DNA of 23,199 bases. Source: a virus. The notes below the pieces were generated by a model. It searched no databases. It was not told the origin of the DNA and saw nothing but the letters and a program-made list of their open reading frames with translations. This document shows, in pieces, positions 8,608 through 15,157 of the stretch. Every line of letters begins with the position of its first letter. The stretch's first letter is position 1. The stretch covers positions 1 to 23,199 of the IMG/VR virus record IMGVR_UViG_3300005841_000083; one strand, given 5' to 3'. Position numbers and translations under genes: made by a program.

Positions 8608-11150
8608 GGAGGCGAGGGCTCGTTGACCGTGAGCGTCGGGAAGATGGCGAGAATCTCGGTTGCAAACGGACCCGGCTGATAGACGCGGACCTTGCAGGAT
8701 GTCCCGTAATCCCCCGGCAGAGAGATGCGCTGGCTGTCACCGGTGAGTAACGGTGGGGGACTCGCCAACGTGGTGGTGTTGAGGTTCGACTGGATCGGGT
8801 CTAGCCGGCTGCCGGCCAGGCCGATATACGCCCCCATGGTATTCTTGAATCGCACCACAGCATGTGACGCGCGTTTGGTCTTGCCCTGAGCGGTACCGAA
8901 ATCCGCTCCACCTTCCAGATCCATGCTCACGAGGTCGGAAGGACACTTGAGGCCCACCTGAATCACACTGCCGGCGACATCGAGCGTAATGTGTCCAGTG
9001 TTGTCGACCACTCGATCCGGATGCCCGCCACCGTCTCGCAGGATGGTCACCGTCTCGCCGATCAGCCAGGGAATTGATACGGTCTTAGTCGGCGTGCCGT
9101 TATAGATACCGGACATGTCGACGTAGCACATCGTGTTCTGTGCGTCGCCGGTCTCGAAGTCTTTTTCCAGATACTCCACTGAACGCACGACCTGTCCGTT
9201 GATGGTGCGATTGACGATCAGCCAGACCTCATCCCGCGTACCATCTGGGGCAGGTATCACCGAGACGCACTCGACGATCGCCGCTCCGGCATTCGTGGCG
9301 CCCATCGTGTGTTCGTGCCAGCCCGTCACGTTATCGGGTCGATCGAATACATACCCGATCAAGACACCATCGTTACGGACGGCCCAGAGGGTCTCGTAGG
9401 GCTCCTGGTGCCAGGACATATCAACGATCCCAGAAGTCACGGTATAGCCGGCAATGTGGTTCGCTAGACGCGTCTGGTTGGTTGAGTCGAAGATGTCGAG
9501 GTAGAAGTTATAGTCCTGGGCGAGAACCTTTTTTCCACCTGCCTGGATGTAGAAGTTCGACGTTCCGATGATCTCGCCGCGTATCGCACGCGAGCGCCAT
9601 TTCGAATGGCGTAAAACGTCCACATTGCTCGGGCCAAGCGCCTGAGTCGTGACGATAGGCCCTAGGGCGAATTCGCCACCCTTGGTGCCGATGAGTAGGA
9701 ACCGTGTGGTCTGGGAGAGCCAGGTGATTGCATCAACATCCTGGGCCGCGATATTGCCGGACACCCCGCAGGCGTCCGTCACGAGCGAGAAGAGGTCTTC
9801 CGTGTGACTGGCGTACTGTCCCGGCGCGGAGCCCCACCACTTGATGCCACCCGCCCAGAAGAGGCGATCGGCGAAGAAGCTGACGCAGGTCGGGAAGGAT
9901 CCGGTATACCCCGTTCTACCCTGCCCCCAGGCTCCCAACTGCCAGTTGAGCGAGGCGTTCTTGATCGCCGAGCCGCCGGTAGTGAAAGCGGAATACCCGG
10001 TAGAGTCCACCGTCCCCAACGTGAAGGTTCCCGCGCCAGTTGCGGTGACCACATAGGACTGCTCGGAAATCTGCGTCATTCCTCCCACGCCCGTCAGGTA
10101 GACCGGATCGCCCACCACCAACGTATGGCCGGCTGCGGTGACCACTGCGGGGTTGGCCTGCGTGATACCGGTGATCGTGAATGCTGTGCCCTGAGTGGCC
10201 TGCGGGAAGTAGTAGTACTGGTTGGCGTTAGTCTTGCCGGTCTGTCCCGCGTAGGACGACAGGGTAAGCGTCACCTGAGTAGAGCTCGTGTAGGCGGTGA
10301 CTTGCCCTATTCCGTACCCGGAATCCATGTAAAGCCACTGCACTGCCCCTTTGCCATCCCAGGCGATCCCATTGGTGTGAACCGGTGGATTGGGGCCCGA
10401 TGTCGCCGCATTCAGTGCCTGATACGTGTTGCCGTTGAATCGCGTCAGGTCCCCCTTGGCGTACGAGACGTTATTGGTCCACGTGGCCACGTTGAAGTAT
10501 TGAACATCGATCCGTACCAGCCTTCCAGGAGAATTGGCCGTCGCGACGTCCGTAGGGTCAAAGACTGCCGCAGTGGCGTGGCAGGTCACCTGATTGGGAG
10601 AACCGGCGATCGTCGTGACGTAGAGCGCTGGAGTGTTCGAGGTGTTGAGATCGAGGAAGGGACCATCCGGAGGCGCGTAAGGCGTCAGGGTCCAGTTGGT
10701 GGGTCCCAACCGGGTTAGCTGCATCGGCCAGTAACTGCCGCAGGCGATATAGATCACATCGCCGGACTGCTCGAGCTGCAAGCCGCAGGTGTTATCCGTA
10801 TTGGTGAGCATCTGGGCGGTGTACGGCGTCGCGATCTCGTACGGCACGCCACCCGAGAGCACCTGCCCATGGTTGGTATAAAACCTACAATAGTTAACCC
10901 CAAACTCGATCTGGTAGGCCTGCGACTGCGAGAAGATGAATTTCCGCAACCACGTGCGGTTGGCGGAATCCTTGACGCTCTGAACGAGTCGAGATCCCGG
11001 ACGGCGCCGTGCTCCACCCTGTACACGGGGGATGTAGTTCTGGAGCGTGGAGCAGCCGACCGCGTACTTTTCGTTGTCGACCCGACCGGCGAAGTCGGGA
11101 GAGAGTTCCCCTGCATTGAAGTTCGATAGCGCCAGCGCGTTCTTGCCCAT
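8604..11150 (-). CDS. Tail tubular protein B-like (tail nozzle)
   Basis: An 848-residue protein starting at ATG 11150. The opening ALSNFNAGELSPDFAGRVD, then LQNYIPRVQGGARRRPG, and the later RLFWAGGIKWWGSAPGQY are typical of the large beta-rich nozzle proteins of short-tailed phages, corresponding to T7 gp12. It closes the tail tube and binds the gatekeeper ring. Two segments look like extra modules. Residues about 222-270 (VSYAKGDLTRFNGNTYQAL then Trp) resemble a small chitin-binding-like fold. Residues about 325-397 (ITGITQANPAVVTAAGH, GVGGMTQ, VDSTGYSAFTTGG) resemble the E1-FCCH-like repeats common in phage proteins. No strong Shine-Dalgarno sequence precedes the start. A recurrent intergenic element lies just upstream. 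It follows the tail tubular A-like gene, as expected. Confidence 0.85.
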   Translation of the reverse strand: MGKNALALSNFNAGELSPDFAGRVDNEKYAVGCSTLQNYIPRVQGGARRRPGSRLVQSVKDSANRTWLRKFIFSQSQAYQIEFGVNYCRFYTNHGQVLSGGVPYEIATPYTAQMLTNTDNTCGLQLEQSGDVIYIACGSYWPMQLTRLGPTNWTLTPYAPPDGPFLDLNTSNTPALYVTTIAGSPNQVTCHATAAVFDPTDVATANSPGRLVRIDVQYFNVATWTNNVSYAKGDLTRFNGNTYQALNAATSGPNPPVHTNGIAWDGKGAVQWLYMDSGYGIGQVTAYTSSTQVTLTLSSYAGQTGKTNANQYYYFPQATQGTAFTITGITQANPAVVTAAGHTLVVGDPVYLTGVGGMTQISEQSYVVTATGAGTFTLGTVDSTGYSAFTTGGSAIKNASLNWQLGAWGQGRTGYTGSFPTCVSFFADRLFWAGGIKWWGSAPGQYASHTEDLFSLVTDACGVSGNIAAQDVDAITWLSQTTRFLLIGTKGGEFALGPIVTTQALGPSNVDVLRHSKWRSRAIRGEIIGTSNFYIQAGGKKVLAQDYNFYLDIFDSTNQTRLANHIAGYTVTSGIVDMSWHQEPYETLWAVRNDGVLIGYVFDRPDNVTGWHEHTMGATNAGAAIVECVSVIPAPDGTRDEVWLIVNRTINGQVVRSVEYLEKDFETGDAQNTMCYVDMSGIYNGTPTKTVSIPWLIGETVTILRDGGGHPDRVVDNTGHITLDVAGSVIQVGLKCPSDLVSMDLEGGADFGTAQGKTKRASHAVVRFKNTMGAYIGLAGSRLDPIQSNLNTTTLASPPPLLTGDSQRISLPGDYGTSCKVRVYQPGPFATEILAIFPTLTVNEPSPP

Positions 11151-11168
11151 CCGGCTACGGTCATAAAC

Positions 11169-11187
11169 TCAGGGTGCAGAAATCAAC
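11169..11187 (-). promoter_or_regulatory. Recurrent intergenic element, copy B
   Basis: The coding strand reads GTTGATTTCTGCACCCTGA, overlapping the TGA stop of the tail tubular A-like gene and filling much of the 32-base gap before the nozzle gene. It is nearly identical to copy C at 7748-7766 (18 of 19). Its placement at a gene end and ahead of a large structural gene is the same as in the other copies. Function unknown. Confidence 0.5.
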
Positions 11188-11833
11188 CGTAACGGATCCA
11201 GGCTGCACCGCCGGCGCCCACCGGGCGTGTGGCCACCCACGTGTCATCTGCCTGGACACTGGGCGGGGTCTCCAGCGCATTGGCCCGTACCGCATCCTGT
11301 AGCGCCTGCATGTAGGCCGCTTCCGTGTCCTTTTCCTTACCTGTGGACTGCGTGATCCGGAAGCAGGTCACCCGGGCGAGACGCGCGGCGAAGGCCGACG
11401 TAAAACACGCATCCCATGCAGTGGTATCGGTGATCTGCTGGATGTAATGCAGAGATATCGGAGGAGCCAAGTTTGTGAGGATCATGCCCCCTTCCACGAT
11501 GTAGTCATCGTTGGTGGGGCCTGAGCGGAAATCCGAGAGGTCCACACCCGGCCAGTCCATGTTCGAGTTGCCCACTTGCAGCACCCGTATACATCCGGCA
11601 GGGAGCTCAAACTGCGTGTTGTACTGGCCATTGACCGGAGGGATAGCGAGAGCCGGCAATTGAGCGCGCGTGATGGAGAACTTCCAGACGTGCTTGCGCA
11701 GCTCGGAATCCCGCTCGAGATTCCAGACTGCGTTCAAGGCCCGAGCGGAATTGGTCTGGTCGGTGATCGCGTTGATCGTATCCGCGCCGAGTAGCGTGAG
11801 CGCGGAATTGCAGATCTCAGTTTGGCTGGCCAT
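11183..11833 (-). CDS. Tail tubular protein A-like (head-tail adaptor / gatekeeper)
   Basis: A 216-residue protein, ATG at 11833, three bases after the preceding stop. The N-terminus SQTEICNSALTLLGADTIN, then ALNAVWNLERDSELRKHVWKF and LPAGCIRVLQV are characteristic of the T7 gp11-type tail tubular protein A family. In these phages a dodecameric ring of this protein joins the portal to the nozzle. Its length matches the family (about 200 residues). It lies directly upstream of the nozzle gene, its expected partner. Its stop codon is part of the recurrent element copy B. Confidence 0.88.
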   Translation of the reverse strand: MASQTEICNSALTLLGADTINAITDQTNSARALNAVWNLERDSELRKHVWKFSITRAQLPALAIPPVNGQYNTQFELPAGCIRVLQVGNSNMDWPGVDLSDFRSGPTNDDYIVEGGMILTNLAPPISLHYIQQITDTTAWDACFTSAFAARLARVTCFRITQSTGKEKDTEAAYMQALQDAVRANALETPPSVQADDTWVATRPVGAGGAAWIRYG

Positions 11834-11836
11834 GGG

Positions 11837-12175
11837 TCATGGCACGAAGCCGGAGCAGATCGTCTCTATGATCGCCTTGCTTGCCACACTGGCCGTGGCC
11901 GTCAGACCACCAGCCGTATTGAGCCAGCCAAGTGGCCACCACGAGTCCTGCGTGGTCGATCCGGTGAACACGATGTTTGCCGCAGCGCCGGTATGGTCAC
12001 GGAACCCCACCAACGTGACGGTGACAGCGGTGCCATTCTGCGCGATCTTGACGGCATTCAGGATCGTGTCATTGGCAGCACCAGAAGAGCCCGGGATGCC
12101 CTTGCTGAAGCTCACCGTGCCGGTAGTGCCGAGGATCGTCGGTACCCCAGGCTGATTGTTGGTATAGCCAGCCAT
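11837..12175 (-). CDS. Small putative virion protein, beta-rich, unknown
   Basis: A 112-residue protein, ATG at 12175 overlapping the previous stop by one base (TGATG). It is Thr/Gly/Ala/Val-rich with alternating hydrophobic residues (GTAVTVTLVGF, TGGLTATASVAS), suggesting a compact beta fold, and ends in a short helix-like AIIETICSGFVP. I do not recognise a family. It lies between the candidate cement protein and the tail adaptor, where podoviruses often carry minor head or neck proteins, so a minor virion protein is the reasonable guess. Expression is probably coupled to its neighbours. Confidence 0.7.
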   Translation of the reverse strand: MAGYTNNQPGVPTILGTTGTVSFSKGIPGSSGAANDTILNAVKIAQNGTAVTVTLVGFRDHTGAAANIVFTGSTTQDSWWPLGWLNTAGGLTATASVASKAIIETICSGFVP

Positions 12176-12399
12176 CAGTCGTTGACGTTCGTGTCTCGGA
12201 TCAGATACTGCTCGAGGATACGCATCGCCGCCTGAACCTCGCTCTTCTTCGGTCCACGCGTGCCGCCCTGGTCGGTCACCGAGGAGCCCGCCTGGTCAGC
12301 GATGCGCAGCTCAATCTGACCCGCTGAGGGTGCGTTGGTACCGGCGGTTACGCCTTCCAGCGTGCCGCCGGCCGCGATGGTGTAGGAGACAGCAGCCAT
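12175..12399 (-). CDS. Small hypothetical protein between capsid and tail genes
   Basis: A 74-residue protein starting at ATG 12399 with a GAGG six bases upstream. The first half has beta-strand character (VSYTIAAGGTLEGVTAG, GQIELRIADQ). The second half is a charged amphipathic helix (RGPKKSEVQAAMRILEQYLI). I do not recognise it. The spacing, seven bases after the upstream stop codon and a one-base overlap with the next gene, indicates it is translated as part of the same run of genes. The ribosome binding site sits inside a small palindrome (TCACCT/AGGTGA, 12403-12415). Confidence 0.68.
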   Translation of the reverse strand: MAAVSYTIAAGGTLEGVTAGTNAPSAGQIELRIADQAGSSVTDQGGTRGPKKSEVQAAMRILEQYLIRDTNVND

Positions 12400-12407
12400 C
12401 GTTCACC

Positions 12408-12926
12408 TCAGGTGATGTATGCGAGCTTCAGCGCCAAGTTGCCACCAGCACTGCCAGCAGTGACAGCAGTCACCACGACATCGTAGATGGCGTTTGGATC
12501 GGAGGTGAGTCCGAGTAACTCCCAGACGCGCTTGGTCACGTTCGCCACAGCAGCCGAGTTTCCCGCTACCGCTGGGAAATACAGGCTTGTCCAGACGCTG
12601 CGGGCGGAGGCCATTGTGGTGCCAGCCGGGATGAAGATCGCATCCGATCCGGAAACAATCGTGCTGCCTCCGTTGATGGCGAGAACGCCACACTTGTAGG
12701 AAGTGCCGGACGTGTTCGCCTCGTTCATCACCTCGATGTCGCCGATGCGCGCGTTTGAGGGGAGCCGGAAGAAGCGGTAGGTTGAGTTGTTCGAGTCCGA
12801 GGCCCCCATCGTGCACACATCCACGACCTCGCGGTAGATGCCGCCCGCGATGTGTGGGTTGTTCAGGACCGGCGGGGTTGCCTGATCGTTGGTGACCTGA
12901 GTCGAGAGAACGTTGACGACAGCCAT
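12408..12926 (-). CDS. Putative head decoration / cement protein
   Basis: A 172-residue protein, ATG at 12926 after an AAGGGG a few bases upstream and ten bases behind the major capsid gene. It is beta-rich: IAGGIYREVVDVCTMG, STYRFFRLPSNARIGDIEVMNEA, YKCGVLAINGG, AIFIPAGTTMASARSVW, then an alpha segment NVTKRVWELLGL and a final strand NLALKLAYIT. In BPP-1 the gene adjacent to the major capsid gene codes for a jelly-roll cement protein. The same location and the beta-rich pattern suggest this one may stabilise the capsid. I see no sequence motif that proves homology, so the role is inferred from context. Confidence 0.7.
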   Translation of the reverse strand: MAVVNVLSTQVTNDQATPPVLNNPHIAGGIYREVVDVCTMGASDSNNSTYRFFRLPSNARIGDIEVMNEANTSGTSYKCGVLAINGGSTIVSGSDAIFIPAGTTMASARSVWTSLYFPAVAGNSAAVANVTKRVWELLGLTSDPNAIYDVVVTAVTAGSAGGNLALKLAYIT

Positions 12927-12936
12927 GGATTACCCC

Positions 12937-13842
12937 TTACCGAGCCCAGATCTGGACGCAGCGCTTCTCTTCGATACGCGTTGCGCCTGCGGTCATGTAC
13001 ACGTAGGCCTGCCACGGCAAGCCCTGCAGGTCTTTTCGCTGAGCGACGTCAGTCGTGATGTCGTTCCAGATTCCCAGATGCATGCCTTCCTTTTGCCACA
13101 GGCCCACCTTAGTGGATGTGCCAGATGCGTCGTCCGTGCCGGTCGGTAGACGCTCCGAGTGGATGAACTCCACTCCAAGGAAACGCTCAATGCGCCCTTC
13201 CTTGAGGACCGCTGATCCGGGATTGAAATCGGAGCTGACGACCTGGACCTCAGCCAGAAGGTTGTCGAGCTGCTTGGAGCCGGCAACGCAATAAACATCT
13301 GTCGGCTGGTCGTTGTCAGGAATCGCCTCGTTGGCGCGCAGGATGCGCAGCGCTTCACGAAGCTTGGCGACCGTGAGACCGGTTGCGCTGGAAGAGCCCT
13401 GCGAAACGGACACGATCTGAGAAGATGGGAAAGTGACGCTCGTCGAGCCGGTCTCACCGGTCTTCGAGGTGCCGAACATCGCCGAGATGATCAGGTCGTC
13501 GAACTGGCGGTTCGCGGCGAAGTGTGCGTTCTGTACGAACTTGGACTTGGGATCGATCAGCAGGCGCAGCTTGTCGAAGCTGTCGAGCAACTGCGGAAGA
13601 TCGAAGTCGGAGGGGTAGACCCACCGGCGATCGGTTGGAGCATCCACGCGGCCCATCGGCTGATAGCGCGAGGTGACCTGTTGCATGGCGATTGCGCCAA
13701 CCTGCTCAACAGGGGAACCGGCCTTGCCCTCGTAGCGTTGCTCGGTGCAGCCCTTGCGCAACCGAGAGTCACGCTGCTGAACGAGCTCGTTCAGGATGCG
13801 TGCATATTCCTGAACGTAGAAAGTCGTAATATTGACGGACAC
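12937..13842 (-). CDS. Major capsid protein (Phage_capsid_2 type, HK97-like fold)
   Basis: A 301-residue protein. The start is GTG at 13842, preceded by a strong GGAGG about seven bases upstream. The N-terminus VNITTFYVQEYARILNELVQ, then SRYQPMGRVDAPTDRRWVYP, FVQNAHFAANRQFDDLIISA, DVYCVAGSKQLDNLL and WNDITTDVAQRKDLQGLPWQ are typical of the Phage_capsid_2 family, which includes BPP-1-like capsid proteins. It forms the icosahedral shell around DNA. The length is standard for the family, without an N-terminal delta domain, which agrees with a separate scaffold gene upstream. It has the longest leader of the window (174 bases), which contains a recurrent element and two potential hairpins, as expected for a protein made in very large amounts. 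Confidence 0.9.
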   Translation of the reverse strand: MSVNITTFYVQEYARILNELVQQRDSRLRKGCTEQRYEGKAGSPVEQVGAIAMQQVTSRYQPMGRVDAPTDRRWVYPSDFDLPQLLDSFDKLRLLIDPKSKFVQNAHFAANRQFDDLIISAMFGTSKTGETGSTSVTFPSSQIVSVSQGSSSATGLTVAKLREALRILRANEAIPDNDQPTDVYCVAGSKQLDNLLAEVQVVSSDFNPGSAVLKEGRIERFLGVEFIHSERLPTGTDDASGTSTKVGLWQKEGMHLGIWNDITTDVAQRKDLQGLPWQAYVYMTAGATRIEEKRCVQIWAR

Positions 13843-14016
13843 GAAATACCCTCCAAAAGTGGAATCACTTTCGAAGGGCGTGTCCTTGCGGGGCCGCTTC
13901 TAGCCGCCTTTCACCTCTGGGCTGCGAGGAGCGCTTTGCTAGTCAGCGGGGAGTGGGTCCCACCCGTATCCGCCTTCGTGGATGGGACCGTATGCAGAGT
14001 AGAGAGCAGAATGCAA
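13843..14016 (-). promoter_or_regulatory. Leader of the major capsid gene, with two hairpins
   Basis: This is the longest non-coding gap in the window. Besides the recurrent element at its upstream end, the coding-strand RNA could form two hairpins. One has GGTCCC/GGGACC arms at 13956-13961 and 13984-13989, with an inner ATCC/GGAT pair. The other, a 6-bp AAAGTG/CACTTT stem with a four-base loop (13856-13871), lies directly upstream of the GGAGG ribosome binding site of the GTG start. Neither is followed by a long T run, so they look like leader structures or processing sites rather than intrinsic terminators. Pairing was judged by eye, not computed. Confidence 0.5.
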
Positions 14017-14024
14017 CTAGCTAT
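14006..14024 (-). promoter_or_regulatory. Recurrent intergenic element, copy D
   Basis: The coding strand reads ATAGCTAGTTGCATTCTGC, containing the TAG stop of the scaffold gene, at the upstream end of the major capsid leader. It matches the copy at 20400-20418 at 16 of 19 positions (both carry TAGCTAGTTG) and shares TTCTGC with all copies. The location before the most highly expressed virion gene fits a promoter or processing site. A -35-like TTGCAT with TACGGT 18 bases later can be found, but the other copies lack a comparable -10. Confidence 0.5.
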
Positions 14025-14898
14025 AGGCGATCTTGCCCAACTGCTCGACCTTGGGGCCGTATTCTTTCTCCCACTGGAAGTTGGTGATCTTTCCAGACAT
14101 GCGATCTGACTGGATCTGACGCAGTTCCTTCAGCGCGGCTTCCTTGCTCACGCCCGAGAAGCCGCCACCACTACCATCAGAGCCCGCGAACCCTGACTCA
14201 GAGTTCATCGCGCCGATACCGGCAAAGAACTTCGTGAGGTTGGCTGCTCCGAGTACCGACTCGGCCCGCTCGAGTGCTGCCTTGTCGTCGAGGCCGAACT
14301 GCTTGGCGAACTCCCGGTAGCCGCGCTGGGCGAGCTCGCGCTTGCCGTCGTACTCACCGCCCCACTGTTGCTTGAGGTCAGCCATCTGCTTTTCCGACTC
14401 AGCGAGGTCGGCGGTCTGACCGGACTTCACTTGATCGGCCACCCACGTATTCCAGGCCTCGGCGATCTTGTTGGCCGCACGCGGTGGGACGCCTGCTTCG
14501 TGGAACCACTTGGCGGCAGTCTTCGCAAAGCCATCGTCAGTTCCCTGCGGCATCGGTAGCTTGTAGCCGTCCGCGGTATCCGGGACGCCCAACTTGGCCG
14601 ATAGGGCTTTCCACCCGTCAGCGTCGTTCTCGTCCTTCGGGAGCATCACGGTGCGCCCGGCCTTATCGGCGCCCATGAGTCGCTCGAGACTCCAGTGCGA
14701 CTTCAGCGCGCTTTCGGCGTCCGGGTACTTTTTCGTCGAAAGCCAGGTTTTGACCTCGGCATCTTTGACCGTATCCCACCAGCCTGTGCTTGGCGCTGTA
14801 GGTAGAGAAGGTGCTGCCGAAGCATTTCCGTTTCCAGCTTCCACAGGAGCTGAAGAATTCGGGGATCCACTAGTCAGTACTGCTGCTGCTGTTGTCAT
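14017..14898 (-). CDS. Capsid scaffolding / assembly protein
   Basis: A protein of 293 residues from ATG 14898, chosen because a GGAG lies five bases upstream; an in-frame TTG at 14913 would add five residues without a better site. The first ~35 residues are low complexity (Ser/Pro/Ala/Gly). Then come GWWDTVKDAEVKTWLSTKKY, ALKSHWSLERLMGADKAGR, GWKALSAKLGVPDTADGYKL and WFHEAGVPPRAANKIAEAW, all typical of the acidic, helical podovirus assembly proteins encoded before the capsid gene. The C-terminus is charged (NFQWEKEYGPKVEQLGKIAYS ending), as expected for a capsid-binding helix-turn. It acts inside the procapsid and leaves before or during packaging. It overlaps the Bbp19-like gene by 29 bases. 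An odd run of restriction palindromes lies near the start of the coding sequence. Confidence 0.87.
   Translation of the reverse strand: MTTAAAVLTSGSPNSSAPVEAGNGNASAAPSLPTAPSTGWWDTVKDAEVKTWLSTKKYPDAESALKSHWSLERLMGADKAGRTVMLPKDENDADGWKALSAKLGVPDTADGYKLPMPQGTDDGFAKTAAKWFHEAGVPPRAANKIAEAWNTWVADQVKSGQTADLAESEKQMADLKQQWGGEYDGKRELAQRGYREFAKQFGLDDKAALERAESVLGAANLTKFFAGIGAMNSESGFAGSDGSGGGFSGVSKEAALKELRQIQSDRMSGKITNFQWEKEYGPKVEQLGKIAYS
14855..14881. other. Polylinker-like cluster of four 6-bp palindromes
   Basis: On the plus strand GAATTCGGGGATCCACTAGT is followed one base later by AGTACT: EcoRI, BamHI, SpeI and ScaI sites within 27 bases. It lies in codons near residues 6-15 of the scaffold protein and overlaps the last bases of the Bbp19-like gene. 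The frame is intact and the encoded residues (VLTSGSPNSS) fit the low-complexity N-terminus, so chance or natural sequence is quite possible. GGGGATCCACTAGT also occurs in common cloning polylinkers. Confidence 0.6.
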
Positions 14899-15157
14899 TG
14901 CCACTCCACTCAAGCATGAGATGAATACGATCCGCTACGGCCTTCTTGCCGTCCCGGTAGATTGTTGTGTAGGGATCCATCCGCCCTTCTTTGTCCATGT
15001 GAATGGTTTCGTGTCCACGCTTGCAAAATCCATCGAGGTCTTGCAGGACGCGCTGACCAACGGGGTTGTTGAAGACGGTGGCGTACGCATCATGTAGTCG
15101 CCGACGGCTCTCGATATAGTCCAGCCGGGCTGCCTCGTTCTCTTCTTGTGATGTCAC
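14870..15157 (-). CDS. Bbp19-like phage protein
   Basis: A 95-residue protein. The start is GTG at 15157, sharing GTGA with the previous stop and preceded by GGGAG about six bases upstream. The central segment YATVFNNPVGQRVLQDLDGFC, followed by HMDKEGRMDPYTTIYRDGKK and AVADRIHLMLEW, follows the pattern of the small Bbp19-like family (Y-x-x-x-F-x-x-P-x-G-x-x-V-L-x-D-L, then a G-x-x-x-V helix), named after a BPP-1 protein encoded next to the scaffold and capsid genes. The same position holds here. Function in the family is not established; a minor virion or assembly role is likely. The Ser/Asp-rich tail overlaps the scaffold gene start. Confidence 0.8.
   Translation of the reverse strand: MTSQEENEAARLDYIESRRRLHDAYATVFNNPVGQRVLQDLDGFCKRGHETIHMDKEGRMDPYTTIYRDGKKAVADRIHLMLEWSGNDNSSSSTD

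Noticed and set aside
9804-10718. Long plus-strand open frame (304 codons) opposite the nozzle gene
   Set aside because: It lies fully antisense to a well-supported tail gene, is Arg/Gly/His-rich without domain features, and follows from the GC-rich codon pattern of the minus strand.
12403-12816. Minus-strand frame (137 codons) inside the putative cement gene
   Set aside because: It is a His/Arg/Cys-rich alternative frame of the 172-residue gene with no start signal of its own.
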